Positions 7,931 to 18,016 of a DNA stretch of 64,000 bases are shown here, piece by piece. Position numbers and translations under genes: made by a program. Below the pieces are notes generated by a model. The model was not told the DNA's origin. It ran no database searches and saw only the letters and a list, made by a program, of their open reading frames with translations. Numbering within the stretch: position 1 is the stretch's first letter; each line of letters starts with the position of its first letter. The stretch comes from Leadbetterella sp. (GTDB lineage: Bacteria > Bacteroidota > Bacteroidia > Cytophagales > Spirosomataceae). The stretch spans positions 1 through 64,000 of the forward strand of contig JAHBUH010000012.1 in assembly GCA_019638185.1 (NCBI GenBank), in the 5' to 3' direction.

Positions 7931-8998
7931 TCAGGATGAGACGGACATGCTGTGAATGACCCGAAGATGCGACTGGAATGCTTCCCGGAGAGAATTGAAT
8001 TCAATGTACCTGACGGAAAATTCCTGGCATAGATCCTTTACTATTTTGTTCAATGCGGGATAATGAACATGACTTATCCTGGGGAATAGGTGGTGTTCTA
8101 CCTGGTAATTTAATCCTCCCAGCAGCCAGGTCAGGATTTTATTTCCTGTGGTAAAATTGGCAGTTGTGCTTAGCTGATGGATCATCCACTCGTTTTCAAT
8201 TTTTGTAGCGTCAACCGGAGTAAATTCGGTTTCGGAGACCACATGCGCCAGTTGGAAAACCGTAGCCAGGCATAAACCGCATACAAGCCCTGCAATCAAT
8301 AAGCCCACCAAAGCAGGAATCCAGCCCAGGTTAACTATGGGTATAATAATAAGCAGGACCAGGTTAATTAGTTTACTAACCCAGAATATCACTTTCTCAC
8401 TCAGAGGAAAGCGGAAGCTCTCTGCGGATTTACTCAATCTTCCTTTGAAGTATTTTTCAAAATCCTGGTAAAAGACCCATGCCAGGTAAGAGATGCCATA
8501 TAATACAATATAATAATAAGGTTGGAAACGATGATATCCTTTCAATTCCTGATCAGGATGAAACCGCATGAATTTAACTTCGATATCAAAATCTTCTCCC
8601 TCAATATTGGTATACGTATGGTGAGCTATGTTATGCTTTAACTTCCAGAAATAGATATTGCCTCCCAGAAGATTCAGACTGTAAGATAGAATATTATTTA
8701 AGCTTTTATTAGAAGAAAAGGTATCATGACCTGCATCATGCATCACATTAAAGCCAATTAATGCGAGGTTTATACCCAAAAGAACGCATAGCGGAATGCT
8801 CAGGGCCCAATGAGGGGTGAAAAAAACTAAAAGCAGATATAAAGAAATTAGCGAGAGGAATAGTACAGAGGCCTTTAAAGCTATTTTAGAATCTCCCGTT
8901 TTCCGGGTGTTATTGTCACTAAAATAATTGTTTATCCTGCTCTTTAACGCTTTGGAAAATAATGTATTAACATTATTGAATTTAACAGATGATTTCAT
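7931..8998 (-). CDS. acyl-lipid/acyl-CoA fatty acid desaturase (front-end type)
   Basis: Membrane di-iron desaturase of 355 residues. Three histidine boxes are visible: HDAGHD (87-92), HNIAHH (122-127) and QVEHH (299-303). The third begins with Gln, the signature of front-end (delta-5/delta-6) desaturases. Hydrophobic hairpins lie near 44-62, 67-85, 203-245. There is no N-terminal cytochrome b5 domain, so electrons must come from a separate carrier. The coding DNA is visibly AT-rich (bases 8701-8760 have 20 G/C of 60, whereas 9841-9900 in the next gene has 39 of 60), pointing to acquisition from elsewhere. It is flanked upstream by a terminator (9090-9110), so it is probably transcribed alone. 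Confidence 0.9.
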   Translation of the reverse strand: MKSSVKFNNVNTLFSKALKSRINNYFSDNNTRKTGDSKIALKASVLFLSLISLYLLLVFFTPHWALSIPLCVLLGINLALIGFNVMHDAGHDTFSSNKSLNNILSYSLNLLGGNIYFWKLKHNIAHHTYTNIEGEDFDIEVKFMRFHPDQELKGYHRFQPYYYIVLYGISYLAWVFYQDFEKYFKGRLSKSAESFRFPLSEKVIFWVSKLINLVLLIIIPIVNLGWIPALVGLLIAGLVCGLCLATVFQLAHVVSETEFTPVDATKIENEWMIHQLSTTANFTTGNKILTWLLGGLNYQVEHHLFPRISHVHYPALNKIVKDLCQEFSVRYIEFNSLREAFQSHLRVIHSMSVSS

Positions 8999-9089
8999 TA
9001 AGATATAAGACGTAGAAAAATATGTTCTTGTTGTCCTGTCGGTGTTGAGATTATTTGTAAGAGTAAATATACGAATATAAATCGGTAGT

Positions 9090-9110
9090 AAAAAAACAGC
9101 CTTCAGGCTG
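9090..9110 (-). terminator. intrinsic terminator of the Gfo/Idh/MocA gene
   Basis: On the minus strand GCAGCC-tgaa-GGCTG type hairpin (arms at 9097-9101 and 9106-9110) followed by seven T (9090-9096). It lies 37 bases after the oxidoreductase stop codon. T-rich flank on the other side as well. Confidence 0.75.
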
Positions 9111-9146
9111 CTTTTTTATTTTCCTTTGACTAACCAGGTAGCGTAT

Positions 9147-10514
9147 TTATCGTACAATCATCTTATCCGGATCCCACTTTACCACCTTTTGCTGGAAGTA
9201 ACTGTCGTTACAGGCCAGTACCGGCGCGGCGGCACGGAAACCGAAAACCGGGTCTTCAATGGTGTCCTGGCTGCCGCTTCTGACGTTTTTAAAGAAGTTA
9301 TCGAAGTGCAGGGAGTGGTTATCTTCACCCTGAGGAGCATCAAACCGGATCTCCTTAATGGGTTCTGCCACGCGGTCGGCTTCGGAATATTTCTCGTCGT
9401 ATTGCTTTTTAAACTCGGCCTGCTCGGCTTCTGAAAAAGTAAAGTAGCTGTCGTAGTTGCCGTAACCCGGCGCCTTGGGAAGCTTTTTCTTGGTCAGGAT
9501 CAGGCTGCTGTCGCTTACTTCCAGCTGGCCTTCTGTGCCGATGATCCGGGTCACGTTTTTAATGGCACCGGCATTGGCAAAATTCACCCGCAGCACCATC
9601 TGGAACTTATCGTGCTTGTCGTTAGCCGGGTAATCGAATACCGACACCAGTACATCCGGGATATCGCGGCCGTCTTTCCAGAAGCTCTGCTCACCCGATG
9701 AAAATATACGCTCCGGGCCATGGCTTCCGGTGATGTAGTGCACACCGGTGATCAGGTGCACAAAAAGGTCTCCTGCCACGCCCGTGCCGTAGTCCTTGTA
9801 ATTCCGCCAGCGGAAAAAGCGGGTGGCGTCAAAAGGCCGTTTGGGGGCATCGCCCAGGAACCTGTCCCAGTCTACGGTAGCCGGTGAGGCATCGGTAGGG
9901 ATGGAGTATTGCCAGGCACCGATGGCATTAAAGCGGTCATAGGTGGCCTCAATGAAGTTAATATGGCCTATCTCGCCGGCATTGATCATCCGACGGGCTT
10001 CGGCAAAGGAAGAGCCGCTGATGCGTTGGCTGCCTACCTGCATGGTTTTACCCGATTTCTTCCAGGCTTCGATCACCGGTTTCCCTTTTTCGATACGGTT
10101 TACCATAGGCTTCTCGCAGTATACGGATTTCCCGGCCTTCAGGGCATCCATAGTGATGTGATCATGCCAGTGATCCGGCGTAACGATGAGTACGGCATCA
10201 ATATCTTTACGTGACAGGACCTCGCGGTAGTCGCGGGTGGTGAAAATGTCTTTTCCGAACAGTTCCTTTACCCGGGTCAGCCGGCCGTCATACAGGTCAG
10301 CGGCAGCTACCAGCTCGGTTCCGCCGGCTTTCAGGGCGGCCCGTGTGTCATAATGCCCCTGGATTCCCATACCTATGGTGGCAAAACGGATCTTGTCGTT
10401 AGGGCTGACCCGCATATCCCTGATGATATTAAAGGGCTTGGCAAAGGACTCCGATGCGGCCAGGAGGGAAGCGGCGCCCAGGCTCTGGATAAATTTTCTT
10501 CGGTTTGGTTTCAT
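9147..10514 (-). CDS. Gfo/Idh/MocA family oxidoreductase, Tat-exported
   Basis: NAD(P)-dependent sugar-type oxidoreductase of 455 residues. The N-terminus MKPNRRKFIQSLGAASLLAA carries a twin-arginine export motif (NRRKFIQ) and a hydrophobic stretch, so it is predicted to fold in the cytoplasm and move to the periplasm. The nucleotide-binding fold begins around residue 41 (IRFATIGMGIQGHYD), followed by VTPDHWHDH and the family motif CEKPM. Periplasmic Gfo/Idh proteins together with DUF1080 proteins (one lies at 51856-53199) are known from 3-keto-glycoside metabolism in Bacteroidota; whether this pair cooperates is inference. It starts only 18 bases after the sprA stop. Confidence 0.9.
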   Translation of the reverse strand: MKPNRRKFIQSLGAASLLAASESFAKPFNIIRDMRVSPNDKIRFATIGMGIQGHYDTRAALKAGGTELVAAADLYDGRLTRVKELFGKDIFTTRDYREVLSRKDIDAVLIVTPDHWHDHITMDALKAGKSVYCEKPMVNRIEKGKPVIEAWKKSGKTMQVGSQRISGSSFAEARRMINAGEIGHINFIEATYDRFNAIGAWQYSIPTDASPATVDWDRFLGDAPKRPFDATRFFRWRNYKDYGTGVAGDLFVHLITGVHYITGSHGPERIFSSGEQSFWKDGRDIPDVLVSVFDYPANDKHDKFQMVLRVNFANAGAIKNVTRIIGTEGQLEVSDSSLILTKKKLPKAPGYGNYDSYFTFSEAEQAEFKKQYDEKYSEADRVAEPIKEIRFDAPQGEDNHSLHFDNFFKNVRSGSQDTIEDPVFGFRAAAPVLACNDSYFQQKVVKWDPDKMIVR

Positions 10515-10532
10515 ATCATTTAAGGTTATTGA

Positions 10533-13500
10533 TTATTCCGACAAGTTAAAACGTGCCGTAACCCCAAAAGTAGCATTATTGGTATAATATTGCTGCGTTA
10601 CGTACGGTTTATTTACCTGTTTTTCCCAGAAGACGGTCATGCTGACGCGCTTATTAAAGGTATAGGCCATGTTAGGCTTGATCTGCAGGCTGCGGAAGCC
10701 GCTTTTGATCAGGGCATCACCATCCAGCTTTCTCTGGATCAGCATGAGGTCACGCAGGGTGAAGTCCATCCGGAAAACCAGGTCATTCGGCAGGATGATG
10801 CTGTTTCCGTCCCGGCCCCGTATAGGAAGTACGATATTGTTTTTCTTCATTCCGAAACCGAAGATGAAGTCGTTTCCGTGGGTTTCGCTCACCTGGGCGT
10901 TAGACAGGTTCAGCATGGCCATGCGGTCTTTGTTCCAGGCAAAATTCCCGGAGAAATTGCCTTTGGTGGTGAAGTTTATACCCAGGAAAGGGGCAAATTT
11001 CTCTTCCATCACGATAGAGCTCATGATGTATACCGGGTCAAAGATGTTTGTAAATTCATTTTGCCGGTTACCCAGGGTGTACCCTTTGCCATAATCCCCG
11101 CGATAGTCCAGCAGGGCCATATCCGTGTACATCAGGTTAGAGGTGAAATTCCCCACGCTATAGGTGGATACAAACGAGTGGGAGAGGGTAATGGAGGAGA
11201 ACAGCGCCCGGATGCCCGCCAGTTTTTCCAGCCCCTGGTAGTTGATCTGCCAGTTAGGCATAGGGAAACCCAGGAAGGGATTAAAGGTATTGCTGCCGTT
11301 CCGGGTGTATTTCTTTTTGGTCATCAGGTCATTCACGTCTTTCCCGGTATAGGCGGCAAAGAAAGCGGGGATAAGTACATCCTGGGAGTTTTCAGAGAGC
11401 AGCAGCTCCCCGTTTTCAGGCCGGCTTTTCAGGATGCTGATCACTTCGCCGCGATTAGCCTGCAGGTTTTCAAACGGCTCATAAGCGTAACCTGAAGACG
11501 GGTCTGCGTTTACGCGCTTAAACGAGGTTTTAAAGGACCAGAACGACATCTTGAAGCTTCCGCCCCGTACCGGTGAGAATTTCTCAAACTGGTCGTTCGC
11601 GTTAGGCTGATATACGTAGGAGATATCATTATTACGGGCAATACTCCCTTTGATCACGATCCGGAGATCCGTAACGGGCTCCAGGTTAGTGGAGTATTCA
11701 AAGGTATAGCCCCTTTGCTGAACTATGGGGTTATATTGCTGCACATTCCGCGAAAGCCAGCCGTTCGTCATGGCCCGCTCAATGGTCTTTTCCGGTTTCT
11801 GGCTTCCCAGCACAAAGGGCAGCCCGGGGGCCAGGCCGAAGTCCGTACCTGTCAGGCCAAAGAACTCAGGAATTTCCAGGAAGCCCGGCATGATGGTGGA
11901 TTCCGTGAGGGCAAAGCGGCCGTTAATGCCCCTTGCCGCCATCAGGAGGCGGGTAAGGCCTTTGGCCAATTTACCCACTTCTTCCGGCATATCCTGCTCG
12001 TCACCCGGGGCACGGGTGTAGCGCTGACGGGGTTGTGCCGGCATATTGGCCCGGCGCAGGTATCCTATTTTATTGTATAGCCTTACCAGGTCTACCCGGC
12101 CGTCCACCCCGAAATCCCGGCCGTTTTCCAGGAGGTGTCCGAAGTGATACGCGGCGCTGTCAGGTTGGGTCTGGGGCTGCCCGAAAGCCACGCTCCGGAA
12201 ACTGTAACGGGTATCGTAGGTAGCGTTAGCATTGATCCAGTCCAGCAGGTAGATGTCCTGGAGCGGAAGCCGCCAGGTGGCCTTGATATTCTGGTTATAA
12301 TTCTTGGCCCGGCCGCGGTGGAAGAGCCGGGAGCCGAATTTCACGTCCTGCTCGGCCGTAACGGTACCGCCCACATCGTCCAGGATGGCCTGCATGTGTG
12401 CACCGTAAGTGACGGTAATGTTCCGGGTGATGTTCCAGGCCAGGTCATAGCGCCGGTTACCGTAATAGTACTTGATCAGGTTTTCATCCGGCAGATCCTG
12501 CAGGAGCTGGTCGCGGAAGCGTGTACGGTAAAAGACCTGCTCGTTATACACTTCAAAGGACATTAGCGTGGGCACGGGCGACAGCGTGAAGGGCTTCAGG
12601 AACTTAAACATGGAGCTGTCCAGCCCGGCAGCTTTGCGGAAGGGTTCCCAGTTAAAGCCTTTGGGCGTAAAGCGGTAGGTCAGCCCGGCGCTGGTGAAGC
12701 TCTGGTCGTTATTGGCCATCAGGATATTGCTCCGGTAAATCCGGTTCTGGGCATAAGAGAAAGTAAAGTTCTCAATGTCATAAATGTGGTTTTGGGTGCT
12801 GTTCCCGGTTTTTACCTTATGCACATTCATAAAGTTAAAGCCGGTGGTGGTGGCCATATCCGACACCAGCTGACGGGTCAGGTTTTCCTGGTAGGGGTTC
12901 AGGTTACCGTCACGCAGGGCCACATCCAGGCGGATATCACGGTCCAGCGGGTTAAAGCCGGGCACGGATACCTGGCGGTCATAGTTCACAAAAAACGGGA
13001 TATTCAGGCCCCATTTCATAGGCAGGAGCTTATCCAGCGCCAGGTTCAGCACGCCGCCGTACGAGTAGCTGTCTTCCCGGAGCCGGTTCGAGATTTTGTC
13101 CTGAACACTGCCGAAGCCGAAGTTCCGGAAGTTCCCCGCCAGCATCAGTGTGCCCAGGTCTGCCAGCTTCATGTCTACTGAAATCAGGCCGGCAGAGCCC
13201 TTGTCCTGGGCATCGAATCCGAAGGCCCGCAGCTCATCGGCCCAGATGGTATAGTCTCTTTCTTCCCGGCCGTTATTCCGCACCCCGATCATCATAGTGA
13301 GCACATTGCTGAGGTCCGGGTTTCCTTTCACCGAGATCCGGTACGTACGGGGCACGGGCACTTCCGTACCCGATACCGTACCGTCTACCGGCACCATTTT
13401 GGAATACTCGTTACGGAAATTGCTTTTTGTAACCCGGGGATCCCGGTTACGTTCCAGCTTCAGGTTTCGCAGAACTTCCAGCGGAACGTCTATTTCATTT

Positions 13501-16500
13501 TCCTGGGGCCAGATGTCGGTAGGAGAGCTCATTCGCTGCGCCGTTCTCTTCAGCTGCGGGATCTCTATTTCGTAATAGTTATTCTTCAGGTCAGTTCCCA
13601 GCCGGAGAAACATCCCCAGGCTGTCGGTATTGCTTTCTTCGGTATGCATGTGCACAAACATCTTGAGGCGTTTGTACATATTCAGATCCAGGTCGGTGTT
13701 TTTAAATACCCCCCGTGAATCCTTAGCCGCCAGGTTTTCCACGGTCAGGCTGAGTGCCTGCTCGTTAAATTCCATGCGGGCCTGGGTGGCGTAGTTCACG
13801 TCACGCACAAAACCCGGCGGCACGGCGTAGGGATAGAGCTTGGCGTCGTCACAGTTACCGTTAGGGCAGCCGTTTTCTTCAATGCTGACGGTAGCGCTTT
13901 TGAGGGTGGTTCTGCTAAGTGTATCCAGGCGGGTTTCCGTATACTGGCTGGTGGTGTCATTGATCTTGTAAGCATATTGGCGGTATTGGTTAGATACCAG
14001 CTGCATGGTAGCAAAACGCAGCACCACGGGTTTTTCCCAGTCGGTGGTGACCAGGCGCATGAAACGGATGGACTTGAAGGAATCGTTCGGTGAATCGGAG
14101 CTTTTCCGGGTATATTTCCGGATGGGGATCCGGAAAAGATACCAGGTGGTTTCCGGGCGGTCGCCGTTAGCGCCTACTTTCACTTTGTCTACCACGTAGG
14201 GGTTATCCTGGATACCGCCTTTACCGTCCGGCTTCAGGTCTACCTCGTATTCGTAATAATCTTCCAGTTCATTAATGGTGTTATCCTGGTTAATGTCTTC
14301 CTTATCCACCAGGTTGGAGTTAGCATAAACGATATTCGCTTTAGCCTGGTCTTTGTTATAAGGAGAGTTATTTTCCACACCCAGGTAGTCTTTGTACCTT
14401 TCCAGGAAAGTGGCGTTTCCGTCAAAAGACGGGTCCAGGAAATGCTTGAAGTCGTCTTTGGAGGGGTCTTCCAGGATCTTGTTAAGCGCCTGGGTGTTCG
14501 TCACTTTTTTCCGCACCTCATCCAGGTAACCTTTGATCCCCTTACTGGTGGGGTCATTCGGGTTAACGTAATTTCTTTCGGCCTCATTGGAAAGTCCGTC
14601 AAAGCCCACGTCCTGGATCTTCCGGATGCTTTCGTCGTTTTCAAAGGCATCTACCATAAACTGGATGTCAGGCGCCTTTCCCCAGGAGGTGTTTATGTAG
14701 GGCCGGTTAGCCAGTTTTCCGTTCAGGGAATCCGGCCGTATCCCGTTTTCAAAGTTAAACCGGCCGTCCGGGATCACGTCTTCGGAAACATCGCCCAGCT
14801 GGAACAGCACCTTACCGCCGGTACTGGAAACGGGCGTACTCAGGGGGAGTTCCCCGGCAAAAGGGCTCATCATCCAGGCCTCAAAGTATTCCACGTTTGA
14901 ATTATCAAAATCGGCGTCAAAGGTAATGCCCCGCATGATGGACCCGAAATTAGCCTTGGGGTTAGTCAGCTTACCTTCTGACGTCAGGTCCGGGTTATAG
15001 TTATACATACCAGGTTCATCCGGGAAGTAGGCAATGTCCAGCAGGCTGGTGGGCACCTGTTCCGCAAAAGTGGGCATAGAGCGCCCCACCAGGATGTCCT
15101 GGATGTTGAAATTAGCCGTATAAGCGTTTTTCCGGGCCTCATCGCTCAACGCCGGCGGAATCACTCCGGAGCCGGACTGGCCGGAGAAGTAGGCGGTCAT
15201 GTCTACGCTGTACACAGACATTTTAGCCCGCCGGTAATGATGCCGGTAAGCGGCATCCTGGCCAGGATCAGCCGGTATATTTTTCAGGAAGTCAGGCGGA
15301 GTGGAACCCAGCCGCCAGCGGTTAGGCTGGCGTGAAAGGTCATTGATATTCCGGGCGTATTCAAAGTCATCGATCATGGAGCTGTTATTCACCCGCTTAG
15401 TGTTTACCCCGGGGATCAGCTGGGCAAATTCCGCGTTAACCAGCACGGAAGAGGGCTCTTTGGTCTGTATGCCCGGCAGGGCATCCAGGAACTTGGTGAG
15501 CCCGCTTCCGGTTTTCTTGTAGTTCAGGTCCAGGCCCCAGATGGTGTTATTGACGGGCTCATTGCCAATAGACGTACGGGTAGTGAAGCCCGGGGTATTT
15601 TCCCGCAGATCCTGGAGGGTGGCGCCCACCCGCAGATTACGGCTAAAGGTATAGTCCAGGCGTAAGCCCAGCATACGCCGTATCTGCGTCTGGAACATAT
15701 CGGCTTCTTCGTAATCGATCCGGATGGTCTTCCCGGAATTCAACAGGCTCTGGTTCACCAGCCGCACGGTACCCAGCTGGGGATCCACCATATAGTCTAC
15801 GCCCTGCTTGAGCTCGGTACCGCCGGCATATACCCGCACGGAACTGCCAGAGGCGCCCAGCGGCAGGGGAATATCCGCGCCGCCGCTGACAAACATACCC
15901 GAAAGGAAAAATTTATTCTTTAAGGTATTCTGCTGGGCATCGGTGAGGGTTTTATCGTACAGGTCGTTAAATACGTATTTTTCCACGTACTGCGGCCCTT
16001 CCGGGGAGATCATCCTTTCCAGGTATTCACCGAAAGGCTCCAGCACCGGGAAGATCACCCGGCCGTAGCGGGAGTTTACGGTAACCCCCTCTATGAAGTC
16101 AAAGTTACCATCGCCCCCGGTTTTATTGCCGATCACCTCATTGTTATAATTCAGCCGGTCCAGGCCCATTAAGCTGAGCAGGGGCGTCTGGCGCAGGTCA
16201 GGTATATCGGCCAGGAAAGGCACGTCCATGCCCGTATTATCGTCCTTGTACACAATCCGCATCTGGAAGCCGTCCTGCTTGATCTGGCCCTGCCCCAGGT
16301 TATAGACGTTTTTCATCATCAGGTTCCACATGGGGTTATCCAGGTTATTCCGGAGGTTACTGGATTTCAGGAGCTTCAGGACTATGGCGTCTGACTCGCT
16401 ACGGTTAACATAGTCTTCGGTCAGCTCTCCCACGCGGTGCTTCTCCACTTTGTTGGTTCGCGGATCACGGTAGGTATATTCATAGGCTACGGCCAGCACC

Positions 16501-17933
16501 TCGTCATTCCGGAGAGGCGTACGGAGGGAGATATAGCCCAGCTCGGGGTTAAACTCGAAATCCGCCTCTTGCAGCTTTTTAGCCCCCCGCAGGATCTCGT
16601 AATCTTTTCCCATGTTCAGGCCCAGGGCATTCACCGATGCGGCCACCCGGTCTATATCCCGTGAAAGGGCCGGGTTTTTAATAAGCGACTCATTCAGGCT
16701 GTTAGCACCGTTATCGGCCGGGTTTCCCGCACCGCTTACCGGTATTTCGGCGCTTTCTCCCAGGGTATTTACCGCCAGGATATTACGGTTAGTCTCCACG
16801 CTGTAGGTCCGGTTAGTGACGTACACTTCTATACGCGTTACCATCACGCCGGAGGTAATGATGGGCAGGTTCCGGAGGGACGGCTCGTAGTTACGCCGGA
16901 AAAACTGGCCCAGGAAGAAGTGGCGATTTTCTTCGTAGTTATCGGCACGGATCTCAAACATCCGGTTCTGGCTGCCGCCGTTCAGCACAATGGACTTGGT
17001 GCGGGAGTTCTGCTGGGCCACCACCCCGATGATGTCGAGCTTACCGAACTTCAGGCCCACTTTGGCCCCCAGGAGGTTTTGTACGCCGGGAATCAGTTGG
17101 GAGCGGTTAGGGAAGGAAATATTGCCCAGCTCCACTACCTGTAGGATATCTTCCGGATCATTTTTGAAGTTGATCTTCATCCGGTTATCAAACGTAAACG
17201 CTGATTTGGTATCAAAGTTCCCCAGAATATTGACCTTTTCCTTGACCTCGCCGGGCTTCCGGATCACATTACTGACGTCCTGCAGGCGGCCGTCGTTCAG
17301 CATGTCGGTAGGCATCTGGCCCGTGCCGGCTCCCTGGCCGGCCTGGCGGTTAAAGAAGTTATTGAAGTTAATGGCGATCTGCTGATCAAAGTCAAAATAG
17401 CTCCTGTCGCGGTTATAAATGTTAGTGGGGTTATCGTTCCGGAGGCGGTGATGGTAGGCCATGACCTGGATGAAGCCGTTGGGCTTAAATTCCGGCAGTT
17501 TATCTCCGAATATGCGATCAAAGATCTTGTTCGTTTCCAGGAGCGGGCGTATCCTTTTACCGGTATAGTCGGTATAACCGTCCTGGGCCTTCTCGATATC
17601 CCGGATCACGGCCTTACGAAGCATGGTATTCTGAATGCTGGAATACTCGTTAAAGCTCATGGATTCCGGCGCTTTTACATCAATATTCCGCCCTACTTTT
17701 TCGGTCACGGAAAAGTTAGAGTAGGCGGGGTTATAGAATACGGAGGTTTTGAGCTGTTCCGGGTTGACGTTAAACAGCGGGGCGCGGGTATAGTTAAAAC
17801 GGTTCAGGTAGACGTCCGTCCAATTGTAAAATGAAGGTATTTTACTTCGGGTGGAGTCGGTTATTTGCGCCTCGGCAGAAAAGGGAGCGCTTATCAGTAA
17901 ACAAATTAAATACGAGGGTAATCTTTTTCGCAT
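10533..17933 (-). CDS. sprA: SprA/Sov, type IX secretion system outer-membrane translocon
   Basis: Giant outer-membrane beta-barrel, the protein-conducting channel of the Bacteroidota type IX secretion system, also needed for gliding in motile species. It has 2466 residues, in the normal family range (about 2300-2500). A signal peptide covers residues 1-22 (LICLLISAPFSAEA). Family segments are visible: the N-terminal region repeated twice (GYISLRTPLRNDEVLAVAYEYTY and the related GTVRLVNQSLLNSGKTIRI), LGLRLDYTFSRNLRVGATL, NRWRLG, SVYSVDMTAYF, and a C-terminal barrel end RVSMTVFWEKQ ... FGVTARFNLSE. It lies just downstream of ruvA, an arrangement often seen in the phylum. The frame is intact throughout. 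Confidence 0.97.
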   Translation of the reverse strand: MRKRLPSYLICLLISAPFSAEAQITDSTRSKIPSFYNWTDVYLNRFNYTRAPLFNVNPEQLKTSVFYNPAYSNFSVTEKVGRNIDVKAPESMSFNEYSSIQNTMLRKAVIRDIEKAQDGYTDYTGKRIRPLLETNKIFDRIFGDKLPEFKPNGFIQVMAYHHRLRNDNPTNIYNRDRSYFDFDQQIAINFNNFFNRQAGQGAGTGQMPTDMLNDGRLQDVSNVIRKPGEVKEKVNILGNFDTKSAFTFDNRMKINFKNDPEDILQVVELGNISFPNRSQLIPGVQNLLGAKVGLKFGKLDIIGVVAQQNSRTKSIVLNGGSQNRMFEIRADNYEENRHFFLGQFFRRNYEPSLRNLPIITSGVMVTRIEVYVTNRTYSVETNRNILAVNTLGESAEIPVSGAGNPADNGANSLNESLIKNPALSRDIDRVAASVNALGLNMGKDYEILRGAKKLQEADFEFNPELGYISLRTPLRNDEVLAVAYEYTYRDPRTNKVEKHRVGELTEDYVNRSESDAIVLKLLKSSNLRNNLDNPMWNLMMKNVYNLGQGQIKQDGFQMRIVYKDDNTGMDVPFLADIPDLRQTPLLSLMGLDRLNYNNEVIGNKTGGDGNFDFIEGVTVNSRYGRVIFPVLEPFGEYLERMISPEGPQYVEKYVFNDLYDKTLTDAQQNTLKNKFFLSGMFVSGGADIPLPLGASGSSVRVYAGGTELKQGVDYMVDPQLGTVRLVNQSLLNSGKTIRIDYEEADMFQTQIRRMLGLRLDYTFSRNLRVGATLQDLRENTPGFTTRTSIGNEPVNNTIWGLDLNYKKTGSGLTKFLDALPGIQTKEPSSVLVNAEFAQLIPGVNTKRVNNSSMIDDFEYARNINDLSRQPNRWRLGSTPPDFLKNIPADPGQDAAYRHHYRRAKMSVYSVDMTAYFSGQSGSGVIPPALSDEARKNAYTANFNIQDILVGRSMPTFAEQVPTSLLDIAYFPDEPGMYNYNPDLTSEGKLTNPKANFGSIMRGITFDADFDNSNVEYFEAWMMSPFAGELPLSTPVSSTGGKVLFQLGDVSEDVIPDGRFNFENGIRPDSLNGKLANRPYINTSWGKAPDIQFMVDAFENDESIRKIQDVGFDGLSNEAERNYVNPNDPTSKGIKGYLDEVRKKVTNTQALNKILEDPSKDDFKHFLDPSFDGNATFLERYKDYLGVENNSPYNKDQAKANIVYANSNLVDKEDINQDNTINELEDYYEYEVDLKPDGKGGIQDNPYVVDKVKVGANGDRPETTWYLFRIPIRKYTRKSSDSPNDSFKSIRFMRLVTTDWEKPVVLRFATMQLVSNQYRQYAYKINDTTSQYTETRLDTLSRTTLKSATVSIEENGCPNGNCDDAKLYPYAVPPGFVRDVNYATQARMEFNEQALSLTVENLAAKDSRGVFKNTDLDLNMYKRLKMFVHMHTEESNTDSLGMFLRLGTDLKNNYYEIEIPQLKRTAQRMSSPTDIWPQENEIDVPLEVLRNLKLERNRDPRVTKSNFRNEYSKMVPVDGTVSGTEVPVPRTYRISVKGNPDLSNVLTMMIGVRNNGREERDYTIWADELRAFGFDAQDKGSAGLISVDMKLADLGTLMLAGNFRNFGFGSVQDKISNRLREDSYSYGGVLNLALDKLLPMKWGLNIPFFVNYDRQVSVPGFNPLDRDIRLDVALRDGNLNPYQENLTRQLVSDMATTTGFNFMNVHKVKTGNSTQNHIYDIENFTFSYAQNRIYRSNILMANNDQSFTSAGLTYRFTPKGFNWEPFRKAAGLDSSMFKFLKPFTLSPVPTLMSFEVYNEQVFYRTRFRDQLLQDLPDENLIKYYYGNRRYDLAWNITRNITVTYGAHMQAILDDVGGTVTAEQDVKFGSRLFHRGRAKNYNQNIKATWRLPLQDIYLLDWINANATYDTRYSFRSVAFGQPQTQPDSAAYHFGHLLENGRDFGVDGRVDLVRLYNKIGYLRRANMPAQPRQRYTRAPGDEQDMPEEVGKLAKGLTRLLMAARGINGRFALTESTIMPGFLEIPEFFGLTGTDFGLAPGLPFVLGSQKPEKTIERAMTNGWLSRNVQQYNPIVQQRGYTFEYSTNLEPVTDLRIVIKGSIARNNDISYVYQPNANDQFEKFSPVRGGSFKMSFWSFKTSFKRVNADPSSGYAYEPFENLQANRGEVISILKSRPENGELLLSENSQDVLIPAFFAAYTGKDVNDLMTKKKYTRNGSNTFNPFLGFPMPNWQINYQGLEKLAGIRALFSSITLSHSFVSTYSVGNFTSNLMYTDMALLDYRGDYGKGYTLGNRQNEFTNIFDPVYIMSSIVMEEKFAPFLGINFTTKGNFSGNFAWNKDRMAMLNLSNAQVSETHGNDFIFGFGMKKNNIVLPIRGRDGNSIILPNDLVFRMDFTLRDLMLIQRKLDGDALIKSGFRSLQIKPNMAYTFNKRVSMTVFWEKQVNKPYVTQQYYTNNATFGVTARFNLSE

Positions 17934-18016
17934 ATTCAGAGCACGCGAGAGTATAATTTAATGGTTACAACGCAAAAAAAGCGCCAATATTCTATTTTCA
18001 TTGGTGTAATTAGCGA

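Noticed and set aside
10590-11495. Long open frame (301 codons) on the plus strand inside sprA
   Set aside because: Antisense to the well-supported sprA gene; its codons mirror sprA's third-position bias, with no recognisable protein and no promoter box.
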